A stretch of DNA of 64,000 nucleotides from Tisiphia sp964030975 (GTDB lineage: Bacteria > Pseudomonadota > Alphaproteobacteria > Rickettsiales > Rickettsiaceae), in NCBI RefSeq assembly GCF_964030975.1, contig NZ_CAXIQH010000002.1, forward strand, positions 4,832-68,831, given 5' to 3'. Position numbers and translations under genes: made by a program. This document shows, piece by piece, positions 53,883 through 63,949 of the stretch. The notes below the pieces were generated by a model. That model was not told where the DNA came from. It ran no database searches and saw only the letters and a program-made list of their open reading frames with translations. Every line of letters begins with the position of its first letter. The stretch's first letter is position 1.

Positions 53883-54302
53883 ATGCGACATAAAATTAAG
53901 GGTAGAAAGCTCAATAGAACAAGTAGTCATAGACAAGCAATGTTTGCTAATATGGCTGTGGCACTTGTGATGAATGAGCAAATAAAAACAACTTTACCTA
54001 AAGCTAAAGAGCTTAGACCTTATATTGAGGTACTAGTAACTAAGGCTAAAAAATCTGATTTAGCGGCTAGAAGAATGGTGCTTGCTAAAATCAAAGATAA
54101 AGTGGCAACTGAAAAGCTTATTAGTGTTTTAGGCAAAAGATATAGTGAACGTCCAGGTGGTTATACTAGGATAATAAAGGCTGGTTCTCGTCATGGGGAT
54201 ATGGCTCCAGTGGCTTATATTGAGTTCGTTGATAGGGATATAAGCAGTAAAGGTTGTATGACTCCAAAAGCAGAAAGTCATAATCATGAAGAACAAAATT
54301 AA
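53883..54302 (+). CDS. rplQ: 50S ribosomal protein L17
   Basis: 139 aa. MRHKIKGRKLNRTSSHRQAM start and GDMAPVAYIEFVDRD near 110 are diagnostic. End of the alpha operon. Confidence 0.96.
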   Translation: MRHKIKGRKLNRTSSHRQAMFANMAVALVMNEQIKTTLPKAKELRPYIEVLVTKAKKSDLAARRMVLAKIKDKVATEKLISVLGKRYSERPGGYTRIIKAGSRHGDMAPVAYIEFVDRDISSKGCMTPKAESHNHEEQN

Positions 54303-54326
54303 TGAATCTGTAGGAAAATAATAAAT

Positions 54327-54590
54327 ATGGCTAATCATTCATCAGCAAAAAAGGCAATAAGACAAACAATTAAAAAAACTTTAATAAATAAGAATAGAAC
54401 GAGTAGAATTAAAACATACTTAAAAAAAGTTTTGCAAGAAGTTGCTAGCGGTTCAAAAGAATCAGCCAGATTAGCATTGATTGTTGCACAATCTGAAATA
54501 ATGAAAGGTGTAACAAAAAATATTATCAAATTAAATACCGCCTCACGTAAAATCAGTAAATTATCTCAGAAAATTAAAAACATGAATTAG
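54327..54590 (+). CDS. rpsT: 30S ribosomal protein S20
   Basis: 87 aa, three-helix protein at the base of the 30S body. MANHSSAKKAIRQTIKKTLI start is diagnostic. It follows rplQ by 24 bases, so it may be read with the alpha operon, which is not the place it has in E. coli. Confidence 0.95.
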   Translation: MANHSSAKKAIRQTIKKTLINKNRTSRIKTYLKKVLQEVASGSKESARLALIVAQSEIMKGVTKNIIKLNTASRKISKLSQKIKNMN

Positions 54591-54605
54591 CTTCTAATTC
54601 GTTAG

Positions 54606-54776
54606 GCTCTGTAAAGGTTTCTAATTGCTCTATATTTTGAGCTATTTTTTAGTGAGAATAAATAGGATTTTTGAAGGAATATGTACCTATTTCAAGAAAA
54701 TCATGTTTATTCGTAGCAAAAAAGAGTTCAAAATATAGATCAAAAAATATAGATCAATTAGAAACCTTTACAGAGC
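54606..54776. repeat. MITE M4, second copy (171 bp)
   Basis: Ends gctctgtaaaggtttcta on both sides, with ttag/ctaa at the borders. It begins 15 bases after the rpsT stop and abuts the target duplication of M2. A 15-base internal doubling (atagatcaaaaaat then atagatcaatt) makes it longer than the copy at 35075. Confidence 0.8.
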
Positions 54777-54783
54777 CTAATAG

Positions 54784-55019
54784 CAGGGCAGTTTAAAAGT
54801 CGCAACTAATGATATAAAATACTAGATTATAGAAACGAATAACCGTCATCGCGAGCCACGAAGTGGCGTGGCGATCCAAATAAACAGCTTGCTGTTTTAT
54901 TTTTGCCGTTGCAATTTTTTGGATTGCCGTGTCGTAGCGAAGCGGCTCCTCGCAATGACGTTTATGCATTTCTTAAAACAGATTCTTATATCATTAGTTG
55001 CGACTTTTAAACTGCCCTG
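54784..55019. repeat. MITE M2, second copy (236 bp)
   Basis: Same length and terminal repeats as the copy at 2581, with only a few differences (for example agattata for agatttta). Flanked by gcctaatag and gcctagtag, a 9-base target duplication with one change. Confidence 0.87.
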
Positions 55020-55038
55020 GCCTAGTAGTGAGAAAATA

Positions 55039-55611
55039 TATATAGCTAATCAGTTAAGGTTCTATATGCTTCTTCGTCTATTAGCGAGGGTACGCCCCAC
55101 AACTGTCGAAAGTTAGAAGAGGAAGGGGTTTTAAAGGAAATCATGGCAGTTTAAAAGTTGTGGGTTTATAACAGCTGTCATTGCTAGAAGGCGTAAGCCG
55201 ATGAAGTAATCCTGTTTTTTGTCATCCCTGCGAAAGCAGGGATATAGATTCCCGCCTTTCGCAGGGATGACAAAGAGGCACAACTGTCGAAAGTTAGGAG
55301 AGGAAGGGGTTTTAAAGGAAATCATGGCAGTTTAGAAGTTGTGGGTTTATAACAGCTGTCATTGCTAGAAGGCGTAAGCCGATGAAGTAATCCTGTTTTT
55401 TGTCATCCCTGCTTCAGTGCGGGATCTTAGATTCCCGTCTACGCGGGAATAACATCTTACAATTGCTTCGTCGACCTACAGTCTTTCTTGCAATGACGTT
55501 ACCCTACTTAAAAGCCTTCCTCTTGTAACTTTCTATAGCCGTGGTACTCACCCCTCATTTTCAAATCCAATTCTCCAAATCATTTGAGTATACTAATTGG
55601 GTTAGTTATAA
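55039..55611. repeat. Repeat block M5/M7 with an internal direct duplication
   Basis: Begins tatatagctaatcagttaag and ends ttgggttagttata. The M7 sequence cacaactgtcgaaagttag with 'ggaaggggttttaaaggaaatcatggcag' is present twice (55095 and 55272), a direct duplication of about 180 bases including 'cattgctagaaggcgtaagcc'. No credible gene. Confidence 0.72.
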
Positions 55612-55619
55612 GGGGTCAT

Positions 55620-56426
55620 ATGTCGAAGATTTCAGCTTTCATTATCACAAAAAATGAATCTGCTAGAATAGCAAGAGCTATTAACAGTGTTAAGGCTATT
55701 GTAGAAGAGCTTATTGTCATTGATAGTGGTAGCACTGATGATACAGTACAAATTGCTAGAAATTTAGAAGCAAAAGTAATCTTTAACGAATGGAGTGGTT
55801 ATGTTAAACAAAAAACTTTTGGTGAGAATTTATGTCAGAATGACTGGATATTAAATATTGATGCGGATGAAGAGTTGTCAAAAGAATTGCAGGATGAAAT
55901 AGAATTTATATTTGCTTCAAATATTCAAGATAATTATTTAGCTTATCGTACTAAAATTGTTATATTGCACCGTAATGATCATAAGGTTCGTCGCTTTGCC
56001 CCTTATAATGAGTGCATCAGATTATATAATCGTAAATATAGTAGTTTTTCTAATAATAGTACTACCCATGATTCGGTGTTATTTAATCTAAATATTAACT
56101 TACAAAGCAAAATCTATGATTTAAATGGTATAATTTATCATAGATCCGATACGTCAATTGAGCAATTGGTAGATAAAGCAAATTTTTATTCTTCTGAACA
56201 AGCGGAAGATTTAGTCAAACTAGGTAGGAATCCATCAAAAATAAGAATTGCTACAGAAACTATTTTTTATTTCCTAAAATCATTCTTTATAAGACGATAT
56301 TGGATATTTGGTTTTGATGGTTTTGTTGATTCTATAATTTTTGCTTTTGCATGGTTTATAAGGCTTGTTAAAGTAAGAGAGATTTTAAATAATAAAAAAC
56401 ATGATAAAAACCAAGAAAACATATAA
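55620..56426 (+). CDS. Family 2 glycosyltransferase (WaaE/KdtX-like)
   Basis: 268 aa. GT-A fold: SAFIITKNESARIARAINSV start, VIDSGSTDDTVQIARNL near 38, DWILNIDADEELS near 80 with the DxD-type metal site, and a C-terminal hydrophobic region (FLKSFFIRRYWIFGFDGFVD). This resembles the lipopolysaccharide core beta-1,4-glucosyltransferases. I chose ATG at 55620 with aagggg upstream; the longer frame starts in repeat sequence. Confidence 0.88.
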   Translation: MSKISAFIITKNESARIARAINSVKAIVEELIVIDSGSTDDTVQIARNLEAKVIFNEWSGYVKQKTFGENLCQNDWILNIDADEELSKELQDEIEFIFASNIQDNYLAYRTKIVILHRNDHKVRRFAPYNECIRLYNRKYSSFSNNSTTHDSVLFNLNINLQSKIYDLNGIIYHRSDTSIEQLVDKANFYSSEQAEDLVKLGRNPSKIRIATETIFYFLKSFFIRRYWIFGFDGFVDSIIFAFAWFIRLVKVREILNNKKHDKNQENI

Positions 56427-56442
56427 TTCTTAAAATAAGTGC

Positions 56443-56471
56443 TTGTATAAGGTGAAAATTTATTGTACAAT
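56443..56471 (+). promoter_or_regulatory. Likely sigma-70 promoter of a lost gene
   Basis: ttgtat and tacaat are separated by exactly 17 bases. Downstream come a hairpin (ctaaataaaccg with cgatttatttag at 56480-56510), a ribosome site aagaggtaaag and an ATG at 56549 whose frame stops after four codons, where transposon DNA begins. Confidence 0.55.
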
Positions 56472-56554
56472 GGCGGCAACTAAATAAACCGTATTAAACG
56501 ATTTATTTAGATAAAATAAGAAATATATTAATAACTAAGAGGTAAAGATGTCAT

Positions 56555-57205
56555 TAATGTGCTGAATCTGCAGATGTTAATTTGTGGGAAATGCATAGTG
56601 CAGGGAAAGGAAGCAAAGGAGAACGTGTATATGAGTGGTTGCTGATTAAACGTAATGAGATTAATAGTTCAGTGAGTTTGAAAAGTTTTTATTGATTAGA
56701 CGTTCTATAGTGAAACCTATTGAATTAGGTGATACAAACTTTGTGTCATACCTGCGAAAGCAGGTATCTAGATTCCCGCCTACGCGGGAATGACAACTTA
56801 CAATAGTTATGTTCTTTATCACCTAATCCTATGAGCATAACTATATGAGTACAGGAGAACTGGCATTTTATAGTGTTATGGCACCTAAGAATAGGTCATT
56901 ACAGGAACTAGCGATGGCTGCTGGTTCGAGATGGTCAATTGAGGAATGTTTTGAAATGGCAAAAGGAGAAACTGGATTGGATCAGTATGAAGTGCGGAGT
57001 TATCGTGGATGGGAGAGGCATACTACATTTTCGATGTGGGCATTGATGATTTTGGTTAATTTAAAAAACAAAGTTAGCGATCCAGCCAATCTTGCTAATA
57101 AGTTGTTAGAAAACAATAAGAAACCAGAAATATTAGTAGCAGATTTAGATAAGGAACAAGCATCAGAGCTGGTTTTAGCAAGCGGTGCTATAACAACACA
57201 AGAGT
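56555..57205 (+). pseudogene. IS701-type transposase, middle part, split by M1
   Basis: Frames carry WEMHSAGKGSKGERVYEW, then LLIRRSMSTGELAFYSVMAP once M1 (56706-56845) is removed with one TA, then SRWSIEECFEMAKGETGLDQ and YEVRSYRGWERHTTF. These are IS701-family (SRSO17-like) signatures, with the catalytic E in IEECFEMAKGE. At least one frameshift lies near 56685, so it is dead. It continues past a second M1 and IS66 copy C at 62620. Confidence 0.78.
56706..56845. repeat. MITE M1 copy 7 (140 bp)
   Basis: Complete copy with TA borders, in the IS701-type transposase. Its removal joins RRS to MSTGELAF in one frame. Confidence 0.92.
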
Positions 57206-57345
57206 TATAGTGAAACCTATTGAATTAGGTGATACAAACTTTGTGTCATACCTGCGAAAGCAGGTATCTAGATTCCCGCCTTCGCGGGAATGACAACTTA
57301 CAATCGTTATGCTCTTTATCACCTAATCCTATGAGCATAACTATA
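57206..57345. repeat. MITE M1 copy 8 (140 bp)
   Basis: Complete copy with TA borders, 360 bases after copy 7 in the same dead transposase. IS66 copy C is inserted at its right end, with the duplication actatatc overlapping the M1 tip. Confidence 0.92.
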
Positions 57346-57519
57346 TCGTATACTTGCAGCAAAACTGCATAACTCTATTAAATTTTTTTGGTAGTATGAA
57401 TTTATTTTATAAATTTGGGTTCCTACTATGCAAATATCACCGATTAGTAAAAAAACTGGTTGAAAAACTATCAGTTATACTATAACATTTCAATTATTAA
57501 ACGTAATGAATGAATCAAA

Positions 57520-59165
57520 ATGAAAAAGCCAAAAGTAGCGACCTTAAGTGCTGAGGAACGAGAAGAACTAATACAACATATTAAGGCAAGTTCATTAACA
57601 GGAGATGATCAGCAAGCGGTGATAGAACTTGTGAAATTTTGTAACGAACTAATAGACAAGCTAGCATCATCAAACATCAGTATAAATAAGCTTAAGGAGA
57701 TGATGATTGGTTTTAAGGCAGATAACAAAAAAAAGATAGTTCAGATTCATTAAAAGAACCACCGAGTGAATCTGATAATAAGAATGGTGGTAATGAAGAA
57801 GAGTACGATGAGTCCAAGAAGAGAGATCGCAGTAATTGGCAAGGTAAATATGGATTTGATGATTATCAGGATGCGAATACCAGCTATTTATCTCCTGAGA
57901 ATTTTTGTAGTGGTGATAGCTGTCCTCACTGTGATAATGGTAAACTCTATAATAGTGAAGCTAGAAAATTGCTACAATTTACAGGTAATGCTCCAATTAC
58001 AGTCAACAGATATGTAAAGAAAACGTTACGCTGTAATGCTTGCGATTATACAGTTATGAACAATAAAAATATCAACAAATGGACAAATAGTAGCAAAAGT
58101 GCAATAGTGTTACAAAAGACCTACGGTACTCCCTTCTATCGTTTATCTAGGTTGCAAAGTTTAAGCGGGGTTCCTGTATCCCATAGCTCGTTGTGGCAAC
58201 AATATTTAGATGTTTGGCAAGAAGGTGGTGGAGCTGAAATTTACAGGGTATTATTGGAAATGGCTGCCGAATGTAGTTCACTGAACCTTGATGATACTAG
58301 AGCCAGGATTTTAGAAATTACTGTAGCCAATAAAAAATTACGTACTCAAAATAAGAAAGGACGCAGCTGTTATACCACTACTATATGTGCTAAAACTACA
58401 AATAATGAGGTGATAGTTTTATATTTTACCGGTAATAAGCATGGCGGGGAAAATATTGGTAACGTACTAAAGAATCGTAAGAATAGGACTGATTCTATTC
58501 ATTTAATGACTGATGCAAGTAACAATAATAACCCGGTATTATCAGAAGCAGATAAAGAATTACTGGCAATAATAGTGATGATCAATTGTTTGTCACATGG
58601 GCAGAGAAAATTTACAGAGAATGAACCATATTACCCTGAAGAATGCGGATATTTTCTCAAACAGACTGGTGGGATTTACCATAATGAACATCAATGTAAA
58701 GAGATGAGCCTTGAGGAAAAGCTGAAGTACCATCAGGAACATAGCAGTAAATATATAGAAAACATATATAACAAAATAGACGAATTATTTAACGACAAGA
58801 AAGTTGAGCCTAATAGTAGGTTTGGGCAAGCTATGAAATATTGGTTAAATAATAAAGAAGGTTTGACGCAATTTTTGAAAATTCCAGTTAGCAGTCTTGA
58901 TAATAATTGGGCTGAGAGGTCACTACGTACCATTATTTTACAAAGGAAGAATTCATTATTCTTTAAAACAATCAATAGTGCTGAGATACATAGTGGTCTG
59001 TATAGTATAGTAAAGACTTGTAGTGAGAACGAGATCAATGCCTTTAAATATTTAAATTGGCTGCAAGAGCAGAGCAGCAAAGCAAAGAAGCATCCTACGA
59101 ATTATACGCCTTTTGCCTATGCAAGATATATAAATAATACGGAATTAATCGAGACGGCAGCTTAA
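57520..59165 (+). CDS. tnpC: IS66 transposase TnpC, copy C, two frames joined by a -1 shift
   Basis: Same design as copy A. The slippery heptamer A AAA AAG is at 57729-57735. Past the shift are the zinc-binding region and the DDE residues (LNLDDTRARIL, LMTDASNNN, NNWAERSLRTI). It differs from the other copies at a few residues (VSHSSLWQQ for VSYSSLWQQ). tnpC itself is not broken, so this copy could still supply transposase. Confidence 0.86.
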
Positions 59166-59515
59166 ATGACAGGAAGCCAATCATTAGAGAGTTTGGCAGA
59201 ACTAGGATCACCATTATGAATAAGAATGTGTAAGGTTCTATAACAAATCTGATAAGATGAATTATCAGATGGGGAAAGTTTTGCCGTAAATTTACCTTTG
59301 GATAGGCGTTTAGAGCATAACCAAAAGCCTTGACCATCAAAGGACAAAATTTTAATGGCAGTTCTGTTTTTATTATAGAATAAAAACAAGGAACCATTAA
59401 GAGGGTTGGAAGAAAGTTTTTGTCTGCAAACAGCTATTAAACCATCGATACCCTTACGAAAGTCGATGGCAATAGTGGCAACAAAAATAACTGACTGAGG
59501 GGTTAGTTGCAGCAT
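59162..59515 (-). CDS. tnpB: IS66 accessory protein TnpB, copy C
   Basis: 117 aa, identical in protein to copies A and D. Convergent with tnpC, with the stop codons overlapping in ttaa. Confidence 0.92.
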   Translation of the reverse strand: MLQLTPQSVIFVATIAIDFRKGIDGLIAVCRQKLSSNPLNGSLFLFYNKNRTAIKILSFDGQGFWLCSKRLSKGKFTAKLSPSDNSSYQICYRTLHILIHNGDPSSAKLSNDWLPVI

Positions 59516-59982
59516 AGAAATGTCTGAATTATGATTTTTGGATCCAATGTTTGGATAATAAGCTTGGTACCATTTGGTTTAATAATGTGGCAAGTGTAGT
59601 AATTTTGTTTGGGAGTAGCCACAGGATCAGTATCTATAGAATTTACTAGTTGAAATGGAAGGAAATTAATATCTTGTTGCAGTTTTGCTGCAAGTATACG
59701 TTGAATTGAACTAATTATTGTTTTATTAATATTGAGATGTTTGGCTATATCTTTGCAAGAATAGTGATGGAGTAGCTGGCGAACTAATTCCTTTAGATGG
59801 TTTGGTATGGGTATACTTGCAGCAAAACTGCATAACTCTATTAAATTTTTTTGGTAGTATGAATTTATTTTATAAATTTGGGTTCCTACTATGCAAATAT
59901 CACCGATTAGTAAAAAAACTGGTTGAAAAACTATCAGTTATACTATAACATTTCAATTATTAAACGTAATGAATGAATCAAA

Positions 59983-61628
59983 ATGAAAAAGCCAAAAGTA
60001 GCGACCTTAAGTGCTGAGGAACGAGAAGAACTAATACAACATATTAAGGCAAGTTCATTAACAGGAGATGATCAGCAAGCGGTGATAGAACTTGTGAAAT
60101 TTTGTAACGAACTAATAGACAAGCTAGCATCATCAAACATCAGTATAAATAAGCTTAAGGAGATGATGATTGGTTTTAAGGCAGATAACAAAAAAAAGAT
60201 AGTTCAGATTCATTAAAAGAACCACCGAGTGAATCTGATAATAAGAATGGTGGTAATGAAGAAGAGTACGATGAGTCCAAGAAGAGAGATCGCAGTAATT
60301 GGCAAGGTAAATATGGATTTGATGATTATCAGGATGCGAATACCAGCTATTTATCTCCTGAGAATTTTTGTAGTGGTGATAGCTGTCCTCACTGTGATAA
60401 TGGTAAACTCTATAATAGTGAAGCTAGAAAATTGCTACAATTTACAGGTAATGCTCCAATTACAGTCAACAGATATGTAAAGAAAACGTTACGCTGTAAT
60501 GCTTGCGATTATACAGTTATGAACAATAAGAATATCAACAAATGGACAAATAGTAGCAAAAGTGCAATAGTGTTACAAAAGACCTACGGTACTCCCTTCT
60601 ATCGTTTATCTAGGTTGCAAAGTTTAAGCGGGGTTCCTGTATCATATAGCTCGTTGTGGCAACAATATTTAGATGTTTGGCAAGAAGGTGGTGGAGCTGA
60701 AATTTACAGGGTATTATTGGAAATGGCTGCCGAATGTAGCTCACTGAATCTTGATGATACTAGAGCTAGAATTTTAGAAATTACTGTAGCCAATAAAAAA
60801 TTACGTACTCAAAATAAGAAAGGACGCAGCTGTTATACCACTACTATATGTGCTAAGACTGCCAATAATGAGGTGATAGTTTTATATTTTACCGGTAATA
60901 AGCATGGCGGGGAAAATATTGGTAACGTACTAAAGAATCGTAAGAATAGGACTGATTCTATTCATTTAATGACTGATGCAAGTAACAATAATAACCCGGT
61001 ATTATCAGAAGCAGATAAAGAATTACTGGCAATAATAGTGATGATCAATTGTTTGTCACATGGGCAGAGAAAATTTACAGAGAATGAACCATATTACCCT
61101 GAAGAATGCGGATATTTTCTCAAACAGACTGCTGGGATTTACCATAATGAACATCAATGTAAAGAGATGAGCCTTGAGGAGAAGCTGAAGTACCATCAGG
61201 AACATAGCAGTAAATATATAGAAAATATATATAACAAAATAGATGAATTATTTAACGACAAGAAAGTTGAGCCTAATAGTAGGTTTGGGCAAGCTATGAA
61301 ATATTGGTTAAATAATAAAGAAGGTTTGACGCAATTTTTGAAAATTCCAGTTAGCAGTCTTGATAATAATTGGGCTGAGAGGTCACTACGTACCATTATT
61401 TTACAAAGGAAGAATTCATTATTCTTTAAAACAATCAATAGTGCTGAGATACATAGTGGTCTGTATAGTATAGTAAAGACTTGTAGTGAGAATGAAATCA
61501 ATGCATTTAAATATTTAAATTGGCTGCAAGAGCAGAGCAACAAAGCAAAGAAGCATCCTACGAATTATACGCCTTTTGCCTATGCAAGATATATAAATAA
61601 TACGGAATTAATCGAGACGGCAGCTTAA
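59983..61628 (+). CDS. tnpC: IS66 transposase TnpC, copy D, two frames joined by a -1 shift
   Basis: Slippery heptamer at 60192-60198, then the same zinc-binding and DDE parts as the other copies. The downstream 398-aa part is the same as in copy A at every position I compared, so A and D are recent sister copies. Confidence 0.86.
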
Positions 61629-61978
61629 ATGACAGGAAGCCAATCATTAGAGAGTTTGGCAGAACTAGGATCACCATTATGAATAAGAATGTGTAAGGTT
61701 CTATAACAAATCTGATAAGATGAATTATCAGATGGGGAAAGTTTTGCCGTAAATTTACCTTTGGATAGGCGTTTAGAGCATAACCAAAAGCCTTGACCAT
61801 CAAAGGACAAAATTTTAATGGCAGTTCTGTTTTTATTATAGAATAAAAACAAGGAACCATTAAGAGGGTTGGAAGAAAGTTTTTGTCTGCAAACAGCTAT
61901 TAAACCATCGATACCCTTACGAAAGTCGATGGCAATAGTGGCAACAAAAATAACTGACTGAGGGGTTAGTTGCAGCAT
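61625..61978 (-). CDS. tnpB: IS66 accessory protein TnpB, copy D
   Basis: 117 aa, same protein as in the other copies; convergent with tnpC and overlapping tnpA by 13 bases. Confidence 0.92.
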   Translation of the reverse strand: MLQLTPQSVIFVATIAIDFRKGIDGLIAVCRQKLSSNPLNGSLFLFYNKNRTAIKILSFDGQGFWLCSKRLSKGKFTAKLSPSDNSSYQICYRTLHILIHNGDPSSAKLSNDWLPVI

Positions 61979-62355
61979 AGAAATGTCTGAATTATGATTT
62001 TTGGATCCAATGTTTGGATAATAAGCTTGGTACCATTTGGTTTAATAATGTGGCAAGTGTAGTAATTTTGTTTGGGAGTAGCCACAGGATCAGTATCTAT
62101 AGAATTTACTAGTTGAAATGGAAGGAAATTAATATCTTGTTGCAGTTTTGCTGCAAGTATACGTTGAATTGAACTAATTATTGTTTTATTAATATTGAGA
62201 TGTTTGGCTATATCTTTGCAAGAATAGTGATGGAGTAGCTGGCGAACTAATTCCTTTAGATGGTTTGGTATGGGATCAAACTTGTTAGTTTTAGTTTGAC
62301 GCCAGGCTTTAAATTGCTGAGCTACTTGCTCAATAGTAATTGATGGTATTTGCAT
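61966..62355 (-). CDS. tnpA: IS66 accessory protein TnpA, copy D (short form)
   Basis: 129 aa, intact. MQIPSITIEQVAQQFKAWRQ start, helix-turn-helix-like CKDIAKHLNINKTIIS, then RILAAKLQQDINFLPF where 62141-62162 duplicates the terminal repeat of the element. Confidence 0.88.
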   Translation of the reverse strand: MQIPSITIEQVAQQFKAWRQTKTNKFDPIPNHLKELVRQLLHHYSCKDIAKHLNINKTIISSIQRILAAKLQQDINFLPFQLVNSIDTDPVATPKQNYYTCHIIKPNGTKLIIQTLDPKIIIQTFLCCN

Positions 62356-62619
62356 AGTAGGAACCCAAATTTATAAAATAAATTTTATACTAACAAAAAA
62401 ATTAGATAGAGTTATGCAGTTTTGCTGCAAGTATACGGTTTGGTATGGGATCAAACTTGTTAGTTTTAGTTTGACGCCAGGCTTTAAATTGCTGAGCTAC
62501 TTGCTCAATAGTAATTGATGGTATTTGCATAGTAGGAACCCAAATTTATAAAATAAATTTTATACTAACAAAAAAATTAGATAGAGTTATGCAGTTTTGC
62601 TGCAAGTATACACTATATC

Positions 62620-62866
62620 TGCAGGTCAAGAGCAATTGGATTCAATGCACGAATATAAAAAAAACAGAAGATTTTATCAGCCTTACGGTTCAAGAAATTA
62701 GACGTTTTGTAAAGTTGATTTTTTCAAGCTTATTTACGACAACAAAGGAAGCATTCTTAAGCCTATCCTTATGGCGAAGACGACACCAAGCCAGAGCAAA
62801 AGATTGTCACTTTAAAGATAAAGAAAGAACCCGTGTACTGTATGCACAAAGTTTACGACTGTAGTA
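62620..62866 (+). pseudogene. IS701-type transposase, C-terminal part and right end
   Basis: After IS66 copy C the transposase continues (ELSAGQEQLDSMHEYKK once the inserts are removed), shifts frame at a run of eight A's, and ends with LTVQEIRRFVKLIFSSLF and LWRRRHQARAKDCHFKDK, typical of the IS701 C-terminus. The element ends cgactgtagta at 62866, followed by ctag. Confidence 0.78.
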
Positions 62867-62870
62867 CTAG

Positions 62871-62998
62871 ATTCCCGCCTTCGCGGGAATGACAACTTAC
62901 AATCGTTATGTTCTTTATCACCTAATCCTATGAGCATAACTATAAAGAAAGAACCCGTGCACTGTATGCACAAAGTTTACGACTGTAGCACTAGCTCA
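62871..62998. repeat. Half M1 and duplicated IS701-type end
   Basis: 62871-62944 is the right half of an M1 copy. 62945-62995 repeats the IS701-type end (gaaagaacccgtgcactgta and 'cgactgtagcactag') that also stands at 62821-62870. In the first copy the sequence gataaagaaag shows the TA where this M1 was originally inserted. Confidence 0.75.
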
Positions 62999-63235
62999 TA
63001 CCCTACATTTTTTATTCTATCGTAAAAATAGCAAAAAATTATAAGGATATTATGCTACACAAGCGTCATTGCGAGGAGTGTGTAAGCACGACGAAGCAAT
63101 CCACTTCTGGTCTTTTGGATTGCTTCGTCGCCTAAAGTGGCTCCTCGCAATGACAGTTAGAGATCGGTTTTTTTTCCTTAAATTGGTATATTATGTCGAA
63201 TTACACTTTCACTACAAAATAAAAAATGTAGGGTA
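62999..63235. repeat. MITE-like repeat M3, full copy (237 bp)
   Basis: Terminal inverted repeats taccctacattttttatt and its inverse. The interior is a hairpin of the 'gtcattgcgaggag' and 'cctcgcaatgac' type with cgaagcaatcc arms. Half a copy is at 21027. Confidence 0.8.
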
Positions 63236-63244
63236 CTTATGGGG

Positions 63245-63949
63245 CTAGCTGGTAGAGCGACGAAATAATCCGATTAACAATCCTCCGGCTATAATCATAA
63301 TAGATATCCAAATAAGACTCATCATCGGTTTGTAATATATTTTTGCATGAATTACATCATCATCAATTTTACTTAATACCGCGTAAAGATCATAAGTTAA
63401 ATAAGAATATATATTACTTTCTTGAGATAGTTGTTTTTCTATTATATATAATCTATTTTCAGGCTTTAATATAGTGATATTATTTTGTTGATCCTGAATC
63501 CAAAATTCAGCAATTTGCCGATAATAATTTTGGGCTGTGGATACTCTAATATCTTTTAAGGTAACTTCAAACCCACCTGCTGTTACCTTGTCTCCAACTT
63601 TTCCTATAAAATCTACTTCGCTTTGTAATAATGAATTAAGAGTAATAGTTAAAACAAGTAAGCCAAAGCCTAAATGCCCTAAGATCATAGCAATATTGGC
63701 TTTTAGTTTGGTTCTAAAAAAATTGCTTTTTGCTAATACATAATAACAATTTTGTATTATTAGAAAAAGAGAAAATGTCACAGCACATGCTGAAATAAAA
63801 CCATACTGAATTTGGTATGAGCTAATAAAAGTTATTGCAAAAGAACTAGCTAAAATTAGTAGCTGTTTTCTTCTTATATAGTTAACCAGACTAGTATTTA
63901 ACCATAGTAAACTGACGTCATTGCGAGGAGGCATAAGCCGACGAAGCAA
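63245..63949 (-). pseudogene. ccmF: Cytochrome c haem lyase CcmF, C-terminal part only
   Basis: Encodes the last third of CcmF: membrane segments around ACAVTFSLFLIIQNCYYVLA, IAMILGHLGFGLLVLTITLN and the final MSLIWISIMIIAGGLLIGLF, with the periplasmic part EVTLKDIRVSTAQNYYRQIA and YDLYAVLSKIDDDVIHAKIY. CcmF works with CcmH to attach haem to apocytochrome c and is normally about 650 aa. Only about 215 residues look like CcmF; the first 20 of this frame are palindromic repeat (63900 onward). The 5' part is either beyond the window, making a split gene, or lost. Confidence 0.75.

Larger units (their letters stand above)
59811..62436. mobile_element. IS66-type element, copy D (complete, 2626 bp)
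   Basis: Complete copy inserted in the tnpA of copy C in the same orientation. The target repeat is 12 bases (ggtttggtatgg on both sides) and not the 8 seen for copies B and C. Almost identical to copy A where both can be compared, for example in tnpC (SNKAKKH and QTAGIYH in both). Confidence 0.93.
59503..62530 (-). pseudogene. tnpA: IS66 TnpA of copy C, split by copy D
   Basis: The start (MQIPSITIEQVAQQFKAWRQ) lies at 62530 down to about 62437 and the remainder at 59810-59503, with copy D between. The 3' part carries the internal terminal-repeat copy at 59678-59699 (read as RILAAKL). Confidence 0.85.
57348..62611. mobile_element. IS66-type element, copy C, interrupted by copy D
   Basis: Flanked by the 8-base duplication actatatc (57340-57347 and 62612-62619). 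Both ends finish in the standard tip. tnpC is on the plus strand and tnpB/tnpA on the minus strand, the reverse orientation of copies A and B. Copy D (59811-62436) sits in its tnpA. Without D and one 12-base duplication it is 2626 bp, the same as D. Confidence 0.93.
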
